Assembly: GCA_013215465.1 (NCBI GenBank)
Contig: JABSOW010000019.1
Coordinates: 1 to 64,000, forward strand
From: Colwellia sp.
GTDB taxonomy: Bacteria > Pseudomonadota > Gammaproteobacteria > Enterobacterales > Alteromonadaceae
DNA length: 64,000 nt
Direction of reading: 5' to 3'
The notes beneath the pieces are model-generated. The model did not search any database. It saw nothing but the letters and a program-made list of their open reading frames with translations, and had not been told where the DNA came from. Made by a program: the position numbers and the translations under genes. Below are positions 17,533 through 27,294 of the stretch, piece by piece. The stretch's first letter is position 1; every line of letters starts with the position of its first letter.

Positions 17533-18336
17533 TTACTCTGCTTGGGTCGATGTTTCATTGAGTGAGACCGGCACCATAATCAAATCTGGCGCCAATTGTT
17601 TGCGGGCAATACGCAATGCTTTATTGATACCTAAACGATAATCTTGTGACAATGTTTGCCAATGCCCTTTTTGATCTGATACCTGTTTCCATTCACCTAA
17701 ACGGCTACCGTCACGAGTTTGATACACTAAACTAACCCGACCTATACGTAAAAAATCGACATCCATATCTTGGCCATCAATGGCGATAATACCGCTATAA
17801 GCCTCAATAGTACGACCATAATCCACTTCAATTTGATACGCTTCTAATACCCGACGAAATTTTTCAGACACCGCAATATCGGCACGCTTCATCATGGCTT
17901 GTAAATCATTAACGCGTTTAGCTCGCTCGGTAGGCAAAAACGGTATATCAAGAGCAACGAAGGTAACTAAAGTAGCAATCATCCGTGCCATTAACGGTGA
18001 AATTTGGCGTTCAATAACACTAACGTCTGCCATTGACTTAGCCAGTTGCGCTAATTCCGACATTTGGCTATCAAGCTGTGCTTGCATTTGTTGGTTATAA
18101 ACACTAAGACCATCAACTTCTTTGGTGACCACATTAAATTGTTGTAATTTAGTTTGTACTTTTTCAGTTAAATCATTTACTTTCTGCTGTGATTTAGCCG
18201 CTGATTGATTGATTTGCTGACCAGCATTAACAACCTCACTTAATGGATCGTTAGCATATGCTGAGGTAGCAAAGGTTAAGCTACTAGCACTGAGGCTAAG
18301 GTATAAGCTTGCTTTGGCGAGTTTAGACAACTTCAT
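17533..18336 (-). CDS. DUF3450 family periplasmic protein, TonB2 operon
   Basis: First gene of the TonB2 operon; molecular role unknown. The 267-aa protein has a signal peptide (LYLSLSASSLTFATSAYA) and a long coiled coil (about residues 35-100). A globular C-terminal part follows, with VDYGRTIEAYSGIIAIDGQD and FLRIGRVSLVYQT, typical of DUF3450. Such proteins regularly precede ttpC-exbB-exbD-tonB in Vibrio, Shewanella and relatives. They are thought to act with TtpC in the periplasm. Upstream lie a strong leader hairpin and a possible PhoB site. Confidence 0.9.
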   Translation of the reverse strand: MKLSKLAKASLYLSLSASSLTFATSAYANDPLSEVVNAGQQINQSAAKSQQKVNDLTEKVQTKLQQFNVVTKEVDGLSVYNQQMQAQLDSQMSELAQLAKSMADVSVIERQISPLMARMIATLVTFVALDIPFLPTERAKRVNDLQAMMKRADIAVSEKFRRVLEAYQIEVDYGRTIEAYSGIIAIDGQDMDVDFLRIGRVSLVYQTRDGSRLGEWKQVSDQKGHWQTLSQDYRLGINKALRIARKQLAPDLIMVPVSLNETSTQAE

Positions 18337-18376
18337 CGATTTACCCTTTCTCTTTTATAAGAGGTCATAAATTATA

Positions 18377-18414
18377 AATACCAAGCAAAATATAAATTTA
18401 TTATGCTTGGTATT
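18377..18414 (-). promoter_or_regulatory. Leader hairpin of the TonB2 operon
   Basis: A perfect 11-bp inverted repeat, AATACCAAGCA (18377-18387) and TGCTTGGTATT (18404-18414), with a 16-base loop. It lies about 40 bases upstream of the DUF3450 start, between that start and the possible PhoB site, so it would be in the 5' leader. It could be an attenuator, an mRNA-stability element or a protein site. Confidence 0.5.
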
Positions 18415-18440
18415 AAAAGAATTAGACAAATGGTACCTAG

Positions 18441-18473
18441 TCTATATGACAGTTGAATTTAGGAATTATGACG
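18441..18473 (-). promoter_or_regulatory. Possible PhoB site of the TonB2 operon
   Basis: On the minus strand three in-phase 11-mers read CGTCATAATTC, CTAAATTCAAC and TGTCATATAGA. The outer two have GTCATA cores; the middle one is degenerate. Weaker than the sites before pstS and the lipoprotein gene, but on the same 11-bp grid. Confidence 0.4.
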
Positions 18474-18735
18474 TTTTTGTTGCGCTAATATTGCAATTTA
18501 CTGACGAATTCATAGTGACCAGAAATTTTCATAAAGCCTTTAAACGCTAGACCGACATGACACCAAACACCATGCGAACACAAGTAAACTATTAAGAGCA
18601 AAGACCAACAGCTAAATAGATACACTTAGCTAGCGCTAATGGTATTATAGCGAGAACTTGTTATATAACCTCAGCTTAAAATCTTCTTGAACCGAATTGA
18701 GGTTATGTAAAATAATTTACTCATTGGAGGTTATC

Positions 18736-19914
18736 ATGTCGTTAGGAACACCTTTTTCTAGCGCGGCTAAACGTGTACTGTTATGTGGTGGTGGCGAGTT
18801 AGGTAAAGAAGTGGTTATCGAGCTTAAACGCCTTGGCGTGGAAGTAATAGTGTTAGATCGTTATCAAAATTCACCGGCAATGCAAGTAGCCGATCGCAGC
18901 TATGTGGTTTCTATGCTTGATGGTGATGCCTTGCGTACTATTATTGAAAAAGAACAGCCACATTTAATTGTCCCTGAAATTGAGGCCATTGCTACCGATA
19001 CGCTAGTTGCCTTGGAGAACGAAGGTTTTACCGTTATTCCGTCAGCTAAAGCGACGCAACTAACCATGAACCGTGAAGGCATTCGACGACTTGCGGCCGA
19101 AGAATTAGCCATTCCAACCTCTAACTATCAGTTTGCCAGCACGGAAGCTGCATACCAACAAGCAATAGCAACTATTGGTTTTCCTTGTGTGATCAAACCC
19201 ATAATGAGCTCTTCAGGTAAAGGCCAAAGTGTGGTAAAAAGTGCCGCTGACATTGATGGCGCTTGGCAATACGCCCAAGAAGGTGGTCGCTCTGGCGCTG
19301 GTAAAGTGATTATTGAAGGTTTTGTTGATTTTGATTATGAAATCACCTTATTAACCATACGTCATAAAGATGGTACCAGCTTTTGTCAGCCTATTGGCCA
19401 TGTTCAAGAAAATGGCGATTATCAGCAAAGTTGGCAGCCGCAAGCGATGAACCCTAAGGCATTAGCGACCTCAAAAGATATTGCCACCAAAGTTACTGAC
19501 GCTTTAGGGGGCTTGGGTTTATTTGGTGTTGAACTATTTATTAAGGGTGATGAGGTTTATTTTAGTGAAGTATCACCTAGACCGCATGACACTGGCATGG
19601 TTACTATGATCTCGCAAGATTTAAGTGAGTTTGCCTTACATGCCAGAGCCATTTTAGGCTTGCCTATTCCTAACATTCACTTTCATGGTCCTTCGGCATC
19701 AAGTGTTATTTTAGTCACTGGTGAATCAAGAAAAGTACAATTTGGTAATTTAGCCGAAGCCTTAAGTGACCCTGATACTGATTTACGTTTATTTGGTAAG
19801 CCTGAAGTTACAGGTACTCGTAGAATGGGAGTAACATTAGCAAGAGCGGCAAACGTAGAGCTAGCAATTAAAAAAGCGGTTAAGGCTGCTGCAAGTATCA
19901 CCGTTGAACTCTAG
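18736..19914 (+). CDS. purT: Formate-dependent phosphoribosylglycinamide formyltransferase
   Basis: Purine synthesis: uses formate and ATP to formylate GAR, an alternative to folate-dependent PurN. ATP-grasp enzyme of 392 aa, with [20 protein letters not shown] at the N-terminus, central [20 protein letters not shown] and the ATP-grasp metal site [18 protein letters not shown]. The ATG at 18736 is preceded by TTGGAGG at ideal spacing; an earlier in-frame start (18697) has no such site. It is divergent from the TonB2 operon and monocistronic. Confidence 0.96.
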   Translation: MSLGTPFSSAAKRVLLCGGGELGKEVVIELKRLGVEVIVLDRYQNSPAMQVADRSYVVSMLDGDALRTIIEKEQPHLIVPEIEAIATDTLVALENEGFTVIPSAKATQLTMNREGIRRLAAEELAIPTSNYQFASTEAAYQQAIATIGFPCVIKPIMSSSGKGQSVVKSAADIDGAWQYAQEGGRSGAGKVIIEGFVDFDYEITLLTIRHKDGTSFCQPIGHVQENGDYQQSWQPQAMNPKALATSKDIATKVTDALGGLGLFGVELFIKGDEVYFSEVSPRPHDTGMVTMISQDLSEFALHARAILGLPIPNIHFHGPSASSVILVTGESRKVQFGNLAEALSDPDTDLRLFGKPEVTGTRRMGVTLARAANVELAIKKAVKAAASITVEL

Positions 19915-19944
19915 TAAAAAACAGCTTTAAACCCGTAAAAAAGT

Positions 19945-19974
19945 CGCTTGAATTTATTTCAAGCGCCTTTCTTT
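19945..19974 (+). terminator. purT terminator
   Basis: CGCTTGAA (19945-19952) pairs with TTCAAGCG (19958-19965), followed by CCTTTCTTT. It begins about 30 bases after the purT stop. Confidence 0.7.
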
Positions 19975-19984
19975 CAAGTTTAGT

Positions 19985-20043
19985 TATACCCATGATACTT
20001 CAAGATACGAGTTTCAGGCATCTTGAGGTAACATGGATATATA
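19985..20043. repeat. Short palindromic repeat, TATACCC family (copy 2)
   Basis: Left arm TATACCCATGATACTTCAAG; right arm reversed reads TATATCCATGTTACCTCAAG. About 59 bp with only a few loop bases. It has the same ends as the long copy at 27006-27270. It sits between the convergent ends of purT and the receptor gene. Confidence 0.75.
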
Positions 20044-20050
20044 TTAGTAG

Positions 20051-22741
20051 CTAAAATTCGTAGCTGTAGTTTAGGCTAACAACCATACCTACTTCTTTAG
20101 AACGGACGATAATATCTGCTTGAGTCACTTCTTGATCTTCATTTAATATATTTTTAACTTTTAATTTCAACGTTGAAGCAAACGTAGGATAGTAAGTATA
20201 AACCATATCTAGCGAATGAAATGGTTGTTCAAAGGCATCTTCACGGCCACCAACACCAGACGCAAGGATCCGCTCACCAAAGACATTATATAACAGCGAG
20301 GCGCTGTGATTACCATTATCAGAATCGTAACCTAATTGTAAATTTACCACGTATTGCGAATGACCATTCATCCGTTTAACGGTATTGGTTAAATTACCCG
20401 CATAAGCGGGATCAATAGATACTTCTGAGTCACTTAAGGTAATATTACCCGAAGTAAATAAGCCGCTAGTTAGCCAGGTTAAGTTTTTTAGCCATTCAAA
20501 TTCAACACCATACACTTCGGCTGTTTCGCCATTAACAAAAGTCATGGTGTAGTCTTCATCACCAACTGACAATATATTTTCAATAGGTGATTGAATATCT
20601 TTATAAAAAGCTGCAATGGTATAGTTATCGCCATTTTGCCCATAATACTCAAAACGTGCATCGTAATTTTTCAGAGGGCTACTTTTGAGGCCTGATTTGC
20701 CAATAGTACGAATATCAGTTAGCGGATCATAATAAGCCACGGGTACCACTTCTCTAATATCTGGACGTACTACTGTTTCTCCATAACCAAGACGGAGTTG
20801 ATAGTCACTTTCACTAATATAAGTAAACGAAAGCGCTGGATAAAAATCATCTTCTATAATAGTACCTTGTTCTATTTTATCTGGTGAATAAAATATATCT
20901 AATTCACTTTTACCAAAAATCAAACTTGAGGTACCAATAGAGACTTGTTTAAATTCTTCATAACGAACGCCACCACTAATACGCCATTTATTATTATAAA
21001 AGACATCAAATTCACCATAAAAGGCATCGGTTTTTTGTGCCGCTAAATAATCATCAGCATCAGGAGGCGTTGGCTCATTAAAATCAACCAATATTGAGTT
21101 GGCGTCTAATAACGTATCGTGCAAATAATTAGTGATAGTGAGTACATCATCGATATTATTATTTACCGGTATAAAAACACCCGTTTCATTATTGACACCA
21201 AATGTTGAGGTATTATACAAACGAGCTTTGTCGGTGAAATCGTAGCCGCCTTTAAATTCCATTTCAAAATTACCAACATAAACTGGTAAAACAATATTAC
21301 CCCCATACGATTTAACATTATCTTCTAGGTCAATAAATGAATAAATAACACGATTATCATCACCTGATATTTCAGACTTACTGTATTTTCCATCAATATA
21401 GCTGTCGTCAAACTTATAACTAGCATCAAGAGGAATATCAGTTTTTGCTGTCGATTCAGTATATTGCCAGTCAAAACCTAAACCACCATAATCTAAAAAG
21501 GTATGCTGACCAATAATTTGTGTAATACGTAACTCACGGTCTTCGTAACTAAATTTATGACTTCTATCGGCTTGACCATTACCAGAAATAGTATTTACCG
21601 TACTACCATTAGGACTTTGTAAGGTCGACACTTCGGTTTCATCTTCTGAATCTGTTAAATAAATTTCTGATAACGAGACACTATGGCTGCCAAGACGATA
21701 GCCTAGGTTAAATACCAAGTTTGTTTTTTCATTTTCGGTGGTAACTAAAGATTCTTTCACTGTATTAAAGCACGAATTAGTAATATCGTCCTTATTGAGT
21801 AATTCTGTACTACAGTTTTCTGAAAAATTTTCACTAAGCACCGCTTGAAATCGCGCCGAACTTTGCCACTCGTTTTTATATGAGCCGGCCAGTAAGAAGC
21901 CAATTTGCCCGCCAAGCCACGGTTCATCAAAATTATTACCAATATGAGCTTTAACATCATAATTGGGATCTAATGATTCATCCCTCATAACCATATTACG
22001 CGGTAAGGTTTTTAATAATTCACTATTAATCGCACGGGCTTGAACCGCTCTATCATCACCGACTAAATGCTTATTATTAATAATACTACGTAAGCTAAAG
22101 TCACCTTTATATTTTACTATCGCTTGCCTTAATTCAGTAGAGATACCATTATCATTACGATTATAGGTATATCCTGAGCCTGAATTGGAGTTATAGCCCA
22201 CACCTAAGTCAACGCCCGCGGTAAATTCTTTTGGCACAGCTTTGGTACGAATATCAATATTACCGCCACCAAAGGTTGCCGGCATCGAAGGAGAGTAAAC
22301 TTTTTGTACCGCAAGGCTTTCAATAATACTGGCTGGAAAAATATCTAGCGGTACCACATTGCGTGTTAAGTCTGGGCTTGGAATACTAGCACCATTTAAG
22401 CGGGCGCTGGAATAGCGTTCACCTAAACCACGTACATAAATAAACTTACCATCAACCAAGGTTAAACCAGTAACACGGCGTAATGCCGAGGCGGCATCGC
22501 TATCACCGGTTCTAGCTAATTGTTCAGCACCTAGAATATCGGCAACAAATGCTTGGTTTTTTCTTTCTGCTATTACTGCTGCCGCACTACCTTGCAAACG
22601 AGTAGCAACCACAACAACTTCTTCCATGGCTTCTTGTTGGGCTTGTCTATCTTGCTGCTCGGCAGCTAGATTACTGGTATATGATAACAATCCTAAGCTG
22701 ACCGCAAATGTCAATTTCTTGAGTTTATGTTGAGTTTTCAT
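20051..22741 (-). CDS. TonB-dependent outer-membrane receptor
   Basis: Outer-membrane active transporter; ligand unknown. The signal peptide LTFAVSLGLLSYTSNLAAE is followed by a TonB-box-like EEVVVVATR at about residue 42. A plug domain comes next (GDSDAASALRRVTGLTLVDG, FIYVRGLGERYSSARLNGAS), then a long beta-rich barrel ending in an aromatic residue (SLNYSYEF). At 896 aa it is a typical large receptor. It lies 118 bases downstream of a lipoprotein gene whose promoter region carries a PhoB-like array, separated by a hairpin with a U-tract. The DUF3450-TtpC-ExbBD-TonB operon is 1.7 kb away. A phosphorus-containing ligand taken up under phosphate starvation is my inference. Confidence 0.92.
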   Translation of the reverse strand: MKTQHKLKKLTFAVSLGLLSYTSNLAAEQQDRQAQQEAMEEVVVVATRLQGSAAAVIAERKNQAFVADILGAEQLARTGDSDAASALRRVTGLTLVDGKFIYVRGLGERYSSARLNGASIPSPDLTRNVVPLDIFPASIIESLAVQKVYSPSMPATFGGGNIDIRTKAVPKEFTAGVDLGVGYNSNSGSGYTYNRNDNGISTELRQAIVKYKGDFSLRSIINNKHLVGDDRAVQARAINSELLKTLPRNMVMRDESLDPNYDVKAHIGNNFDEPWLGGQIGFLLAGSYKNEWQSSARFQAVLSENFSENCSTELLNKDDITNSCFNTVKESLVTTENEKTNLVFNLGYRLGSHSVSLSEIYLTDSEDETEVSTLQSPNGSTVNTISGNGQADRSHKFSYEDRELRITQIIGQHTFLDYGGLGFDWQYTESTAKTDIPLDASYKFDDSYIDGKYSKSEISGDDNRVIYSFIDLEDNVKSYGGNIVLPVYVGNFEMEFKGGYDFTDKARLYNTSTFGVNNETGVFIPVNNNIDDVLTITNYLHDTLLDANSILVDFNEPTPPDADDYLAAQKTDAFYGEFDVFYNNKWRISGGVRYEEFKQVSIGTSSLIFGKSELDIFYSPDKIEQGTIIEDDFYPALSFTYISESDYQLRLGYGETVVRPDIREVVPVAYYDPLTDIRTIGKSGLKSSPLKNYDARFEYYGQNGDNYTIAAFYKDIQSPIENILSVGDEDYTMTFVNGETAEVYGVEFEWLKNLTWLTSGLFTSGNITLSDSEVSIDPAYAGNLTNTVKRMNGHSQYVVNLQLGYDSDNGNHSASLLYNVFGERILASGVGGREDAFEQPFHSLDMVYTYYPTFASTLKLKVKNILNEDQEVTQADIIVRSKEVGMVVSLNYSYEF

Positions 22742-22759
22742 CTGGAAATTTTATCCTCA

Positions 22760-22794
22760 AATAAAAAATAGGCACATTACAAAAGCGCCTATTT
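22760..22794 (-). terminator. Hairpin with U-tract between lipoprotein and receptor genes
   Basis: Read on the minus strand, AAATAGGC (22787-22794) pairs with GCCTATTT (22766-22773) and a T-rich run follows. It lies in the 118-base gap and probably causes partial termination. More lipoprotein than receptor would result, the same layout as pstS/pstC. Confidence 0.65.
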
Positions 22795-22859
22795 CTACAA
22801 TCTATTCTTTATAAAAATTAACTAAATCACTTTTATAAAGGAATCTAAAGGAACTGAAA

Positions 22860-24503
22860 TTAATCTTGCTCAGCGGCAGCAATAGCGGCTTCTGCCCACT
22901 TATACCAATTTGAGCCAGTATCTTGAGCAGAGACTGCACCTATATAATTTACCGTCTCAAAAAAGCTATCATTTAAAGACGTTAAGTCATTCGCTGTTAC
23001 CGTAATGTCTGTCGAAGCTGTATCAGTTGCAAAACCATTAGCAGCAAGTACTGAAGCATTACCACCTATACGTTCATTGGCACCGCCATTATCAAACCAG
23101 TCAGCTTTAGCTGTGGTTTGTAATGCTGCTGGCGCTTTATCACCAAAAACACTATCGCCTTTAAATTCATTGATACATGCCATAGCTGAGCTAGTAAAAG
23201 AAAGTTTATCTGCGTTTTTCTCGCCATCGCTTTTAAATTGCACACAATCAGTACCGTTAGTACCATCAGCTTTAACCATTAGCACATTATAGTAAGCACC
23301 TTGAATTGCATCATCAAATTTAAATGCTTGTGAAGGGTCGCCGTCACGCACAGAGGCGCCATCGGTAGTGATCACTGTTACATTAGCAATAGTAGGATTA
23401 GAGGCTGGCGCTTGGCTATAATCTGCACCAGAGTTTTTCTCGCCATCGGTTTCAAAACCATTGTTACCCATAAAAACGGCTGTTCCGGCTGGAATAGTAT
23501 TACCGTCAACGACCACATCTTTTTTAGTGTTAACAGTACCGTGTTTAACCAAGATGTATTGAGCCTTACCTTGCCAGCCACCATCAATATCAATACCATC
23601 ATCTTGGGTATCAGTTACCACAATATGTTTAAGAGTTGATGCCCCGCCGAAAAACTCGATACCATCATCAAAGCCTTGATGAATATGGATATAATCAAAG
23701 GAAGAGCCAGAGCCAACACCATTTAATGTTAATGAGTTAAGATCATCACCAGCGCCACCTGTTTTAGGACCAGAGCCAGCGTACCAAATTTTAGCGTATT
23801 GAATGGTGCCACTATTATCAGTATTGTCGTTACCACCAAAATGGCTTAACACCCCTTCAGTTGGCGCATTACAAGTAGCAGCATCACGTTGTGCATCGGT
23901 ACATTGGTTAGTAATACCAAAACCGTTAATGATAATACCACCCCAATCGGCGAATTGTGCCCCATCACCAACAACATCTAAGCGAGAGTAAGCATTAGCC
24001 GAGGTAAAATTAATAGGCTTTTCTAACGTGCCGATGGCATTTATTTTTGCGCCACGGGCAACACGAATAATAGCTTCGCCAGAATCAAATGCTAAATTAG
24101 CACCCGCTTCAACCGTTAAAGTAGGACCATTAGCGACCACAGTACAAGCCGTAGTAGTATCGCAATTTTTACCAATTAATAACGCACCATTAAAAACATG
24201 CACACCGTCGCTAGCAAGCTCAGCAAAAGTAAGATCTTCAGTAATTTCTACATTTTTGCTGGCAAAAGCAGCACTATAAAGACAATCTTGACCGTCATAA
24301 GCACCTTGTAAATCACCACGTGTGGCACACGGGTTAGAATCTGTAGTTGGTATAGTGGTGGTATTACCTGAATTATTAGTGCTGTTATCAACACTTTTAT
24401 CATTTACTGTTGGCGTGATATTGATATCTCCACCACAACCAGCCAACGCTAATGCACCTGCAACTATACTTACTTGAAAAATATTTTTAAATTTTATTTG
24501 CAT
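22860..24503 (-). CDS. Predicted surface or periplasmic lipoprotein, beta-helix-like
   Basis: Function unknown. The ATG at 24503 starts a lipoprotein signal (FKNIFQVSIVAGALALAGC) with lipobox LAGC; an earlier in-frame start at 24560 would spoil it. After an Asn/Thr-rich linker, the 547-aa product has repeats of the type LTVEAGANLAFDSGEAIIRV, suggesting a parallel beta-helix. It also has Asp/Gly-rich loops (HQGFDDGIEFFGG, TDTQDDGIDIDGG) that could bind metal. Cysteines occur in pairs (CDTTTAC, CTDAQRDAATC), fitting disulfides outside the cytoplasm. It precedes a TonB-dependent receptor on the same strand and follows an eight-unit PhoB-like array. A ligand-capturing partner of the receptor is a reasonable guess. 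Confidence 0.85.
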   Translation of the reverse strand: MQIKFKNIFQVSIVAGALALAGCGGDINITPTVNDKSVDNSTNNSGNTTTIPTTDSNPCATRGDLQGAYDGQDCLYSAAFASKNVEITEDLTFAELASDGVHVFNGALLIGKNCDTTTACTVVANGPTLTVEAGANLAFDSGEAIIRVARGAKINAIGTLEKPINFTSANAYSRLDVVGDGAQFADWGGIIINGFGITNQCTDAQRDAATCNAPTEGVLSHFGGNDNTDNSGTIQYAKIWYAGSGPKTGGAGDDLNSLTLNGVGSGSSFDYIHIHQGFDDGIEFFGGASTLKHIVVTDTQDDGIDIDGGWQGKAQYILVKHGTVNTKKDVVVDGNTIPAGTAVFMGNNGFETDGEKNSGADYSQAPASNPTIANVTVITTDGASVRDGDPSQAFKFDDAIQGAYYNVLMVKADGTNGTDCVQFKSDGEKNADKLSFTSSAMACINEFKGDSVFGDKAPAALQTTAKADWFDNGGANERIGGNASVLAANGFATDTASTDITVTANDLTSLNDSFFETVNYIGAVSAQDTGSNWYKWAEAAIAAAEQD

Positions 24504-24576
24504 TTTATCTCTGCTCCGCAGAATTGTTGTAGACCAAGTAATACCATTAATTGGTATCAAGATTAATTTGGCTTAA

Positions 24577-24582
24577 ATACTA
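24577..24582 (-). promoter_or_regulatory. Possible -10 element of the lipoprotein-receptor operon
   Basis: TAGTAT on the minus strand lies just downstream of the last 11-bp unit of the PhoB-like array, at the position expected for a PhoB-dependent promoter that lacks a normal -35. Confidence 0.45.
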
Positions 24583-24589
24583 CAAGAGA

Positions 24590-24677
24590 AAAATGACAGA
24601 AATATTTTAGAAATATGACTTTTTATTGACAGTAATATGTCACTTAAATAACACTTAAATAACACTTAAATGATAAC
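24590..24677 (-). promoter_or_regulatory. Eight-unit 11-bp PhoB-like array
   Basis: Plus-strand units of exactly 11 bases begin at 24590, 24601, 24612, 24623, 24634, 24645, 24656 and 24667. Examples are AAAATGACAGA, AATATGACTTT, TTATTGACAGT, AATATGTCACT and TAAATAACACT (twice). On the minus strand several carry a TGTCA or AGTCA core; CTGTCAATAAAAAGTCAT closely matches a two-unit Pho box. This is the upstream region of the lipoprotein-receptor pair. Confidence 0.75.
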
Positions 24678-24708
24678 AAGGTGTTAACTTTAATGAACAA
24701 TCAAAACG

Positions 24709-24732
24709 AAAAAAGCGCCTTTCGGCGCTTTT
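24709..24732 (-). terminator. acs terminator
   Basis: AAAAGCGCC (24711-24719) pairs with GGCGCTTTT (24724-24732) with a TTTC loop. On the minus strand a run of six T follows. It lies about 30 bases past the acs stop. Confidence 0.85.
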
Positions 24733-24763
24733 AATAAATGATTAACTTTGTCGAACTATTCGA

Positions 24764-26710
24764 TTAACTGCCGTGAATAATACGTTTGGCAATCAAATCT
24801 TCAACCACACTAGGGTCGGCAAGTGTTGACGTATCGCCTAAGCTATCGACATCGTTCTCAGCAATTTTACGTAATATACGACGCATAATTTTACCTGAAC
24901 GAGTTTTAGGTAACCCCGGCGCCCACTGTAAGTAATCAGGCTTAGCAAAACGACCTAGCTCTTTGGCAACAAACTCTTTAAGCTCTTTGTTAAGTTCATC
25001 GGATTCTTCGGCATTCGCCATCAAGGTAACGTAACAGTATACGCCTTGACCTTTGATCTCATGCGGGTAACCAACAACTGCAGCTTCAGCAACTGCCGGA
25101 TGATGTACTAGCGCACTTTCAATTTCAGCAGTACCAAGACGGTGACCAGATACGTTTAATACGTCATCAACACGGCCAGTGATCCAGTAGAAACCATCTT
25201 CATCACGCTTAGCGCCATCACCCGTAAAGTAGTTACCTGGGTATTGACCTAAATAAGTTTGATAGAAACGATCATGATCGTTATATACAGTACGTAGCTG
25301 TCCTGGCCAACTAGCAGTCATCACTAATAAACCTTGGTTTTCACCTTCAAGGGTATTACCGTCTTTATCAAATAAAGCCGGTTGTACACCAAAGAAAGGC
25401 TTACCCGCACAACCCGGCTTCATATCAACCGCACCAGGTAAAGAGGTAATTAAAATACCACCTGTTTCAGTTTGCCACCAAGTATCAACAATTGGACAGT
25501 TGCTCTTACCAACAACTTCATAATACCATTGCCATGCTTCAGGGTTAATAGGCTCGCCTACGGTGCCTAATAATCGCAATGAAGAAAGATCAGATTTTTC
25601 AACAAGTTCATTACCGACACTCATTAAAGCACGAATCGCCGTAGGGGCAGTATAAAATACATTTACTTTATGCTTTTCACATACTTGCCAAAAACGTCCA
25701 GCATCAGGGTATGTTGGTACACCTTCAAATATTAAGGTGGTTGCACCATTCGCTAACGGGCCGTAAACAATATAAGAGTGACCAGTGATCCAACCTGCAT
25801 CAGCAGTACACCAGTATATTTCGCCTTCTTTATAATCGAAAACATATTTATGGGTCATGGCAGCATACAAAATATAACCACCACAAGTATGCACAACGCC
25901 TTTAGGTGTGCCCGTTGAACCTGAGGTATATAAAATAAATAATGGATCTTCAGCATCCATAATTTCAGGTTCACATATTGCTGGTTGCTTAGCTACCGCA
26001 TCAGCGTACTTAATATCAATACTATCATTCCAAGCAACATCACCACCTGTTCGCTCTACCACGATAACAGAATGCACATTAGGGCAGTCTGCCACAGCAG
26101 CATCAACATTAGCTTTAAGTGGGATACGCTTACCGCCACGTAAAGATTGGTCTGCGGTAATAATCACTTTACAGTCGGCGTCAAGAACACGCGCTTTAAT
26201 TGATTCGGTAGAGAAACCACCAAAAATAACAGAATGTATTGCGCCAATACGGGCACAAGCTAACATCGCATAACTAATTTCTGGGATCATTGGCATATAA
26301 AGACAAACACGATCGCCCTTTTTAACGCCACGTTCTTTTAGCAAGTTAGCTAAACGACAAACATTGTCATGAAGCTCTTGATAAGTAACTTTTAAATCAT
26401 CATTAGGATCATCACCTTCAAAAATAATAGCAGTGTTATTTGCCTTGGTTGCTAGGTGGCGATCAATACAGTTATAACTGACGTTTAATTTAGCACCTGA
26501 AAACCAGTTGATTTCAGAGTTTTTTAAATCGACTTTACTAACGCTATCCCAAGGTTTGTACCAATCAATAAATTCTTTCGCTTGCTCACCCCAGAAAACA
26601 TCTGGCTGCTCAATAGATTTCTTGTACATAGCATCATAAGTCGCGCTGTCGATATGGGTATGCGCCTTAGCTTTTTCTGATACCGGATAGCGAAGTTTCA
26701 ATTCATTCAT
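24764..26710 (-). CDS. acs: Acetyl-CoA synthetase (AMP-forming)
   Basis: Activates acetate to acetyl-CoA through acetyl-AMP in the cytosol. The 648-aa protein matches the family's usual length of about 650. It has the adenylate-forming motif [27 protein letters not shown] in the acetate/AMP pocket, [20 protein letters not shown] at the hinge, and the C-terminal [11 protein letters not shown] with the lysine regulated by acetylation in other bacteria. No actP or acetate regulator is adjacent. The gene ends in a strong terminator. Confidence 0.97.
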   Translation of the reverse strand: MNELKLRYPVSEKAKAHTHIDSATYDAMYKKSIEQPDVFWGEQAKEFIDWYKPWDSVSKVDLKNSEINWFSGAKLNVSYNCIDRHLATKANNTAIIFEGDDPNDDLKVTYQELHDNVCRLANLLKERGVKKGDRVCLYMPMIPEISYAMLACARIGAIHSVIFGGFSTESIKARVLDADCKVIITADQSLRGGKRIPLKANVDAAVADCPNVHSVIVVERTGGDVAWNDSIDIKYADAVAKQPAICEPEIMDAEDPLFILYTSGSTGTPKGVVHTCGGYILYAAMTHKYVFDYKEGEIYWCTADAGWITGHSYIVYGPLANGATTLIFEGVPTYPDAGRFWQVCEKHKVNVFYTAPTAIRALMSVGNELVEKSDLSSLRLLGTVGEPINPEAWQWYYEVVGKSNCPIVDTWWQTETGGILITSLPGAVDMKPGCAGKPFFGVQPALFDKDGNTLEGENQGLLVMTASWPGQLRTVYNDHDRFYQTYLGQYPGNYFTGDGAKRDEDGFYWITGRVDDVLNVSGHRLGTAEIESALVHHPAVAEAAVVGYPHEIKGQGVYCYVTLMANAEESDELNKELKEFVAKELGRFAKPDYLQWAPGLPKTRSGKIMRRILRKIAENDVDSLGDTSTLADPSVVEDLIAKRIIHGS

Positions 26711-27005
26711 GCGTTATTCCTTCAGGTTTATTTATACTCAATTATAGTATTTTTATTTTTAAAAATTAGATTAGCTTAATCCTAAAATTTTTGTGGTTAT
26801 TTTTATATACGCCTTTAGTCTTATTTTACTATAGGTCTTTAGTACTAACGTAAGCTTAACAACCTCAGCATAATGTTTTTTAGCCACCAACTAGTAACGA
26901 TTTATAGGGAGCTATACCGCTTCCTACAAGGTTTTACCTTAACATTGAAAGCAAGCTATGACAACGCTGTCATTGTTTGTTCATAATTTTTGTGAATAGC
27001 AAGTA
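26711..27005. other. acs upstream region
   Basis: About 295 bases before the long repeat. It should hold the acs promoter on the minus strand, but I could not pick hexamers with confidence. No gene is seen. Confidence 0.4.
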
Positions 27006-27270
27006 TATACCCATAATACTTCAAGATGCGAGTTTCAGGATGCTTGAGCGATTCATGATCAAGACACATCTTTTTATTAATGGCGTTCCCTTAAGAAAAG
27101 ATGTAACGAAGAACATGGTTTGCTCAAACATCCCCGTGGGCTGGTTTAGAAACGCTTTATGCTACGTTATTGATTTCGACAAGGGAACAACCATTCTCTT
27201 CAAGCAATCCTTGTCTAAAGACGTTTCTAATTCCAGCTGAATCCTGTATCTTGAGGTAACATGAGTATAT
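27006..27270. repeat. Long MITE-like repeat, TATACCC family (copy 3)
   Basis: 265 bp with terminal inverted repeats: left TATACCCATAATACTTCAAG, right reversed TATACTCATGTTACCTCAAG. Inside are blocks shared with the copy at 31907-32172: GCTTGAGCGATT, a CGTTATTGATT-type block, GGAACAACCATTC, and CCTTG-CTAAA followed by TAATTCC. It encodes no protein; an 87-codon open frame across it is an artefact of the repeat. It sits between acs and amtB, downstream of amtB. Confidence 0.8.
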
Positions 27271-27294
27271 ATAGATTGACTAGCAAGCGAGATC

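Noticed and set aside
26977-27240. An 87-codon open frame on the plus strand
   Set aside because: It lies almost entirely in the 265-bp MITE-like repeat, has no family resemblance and no clear ribosome site. The matching copy at 31907 does not preserve it.
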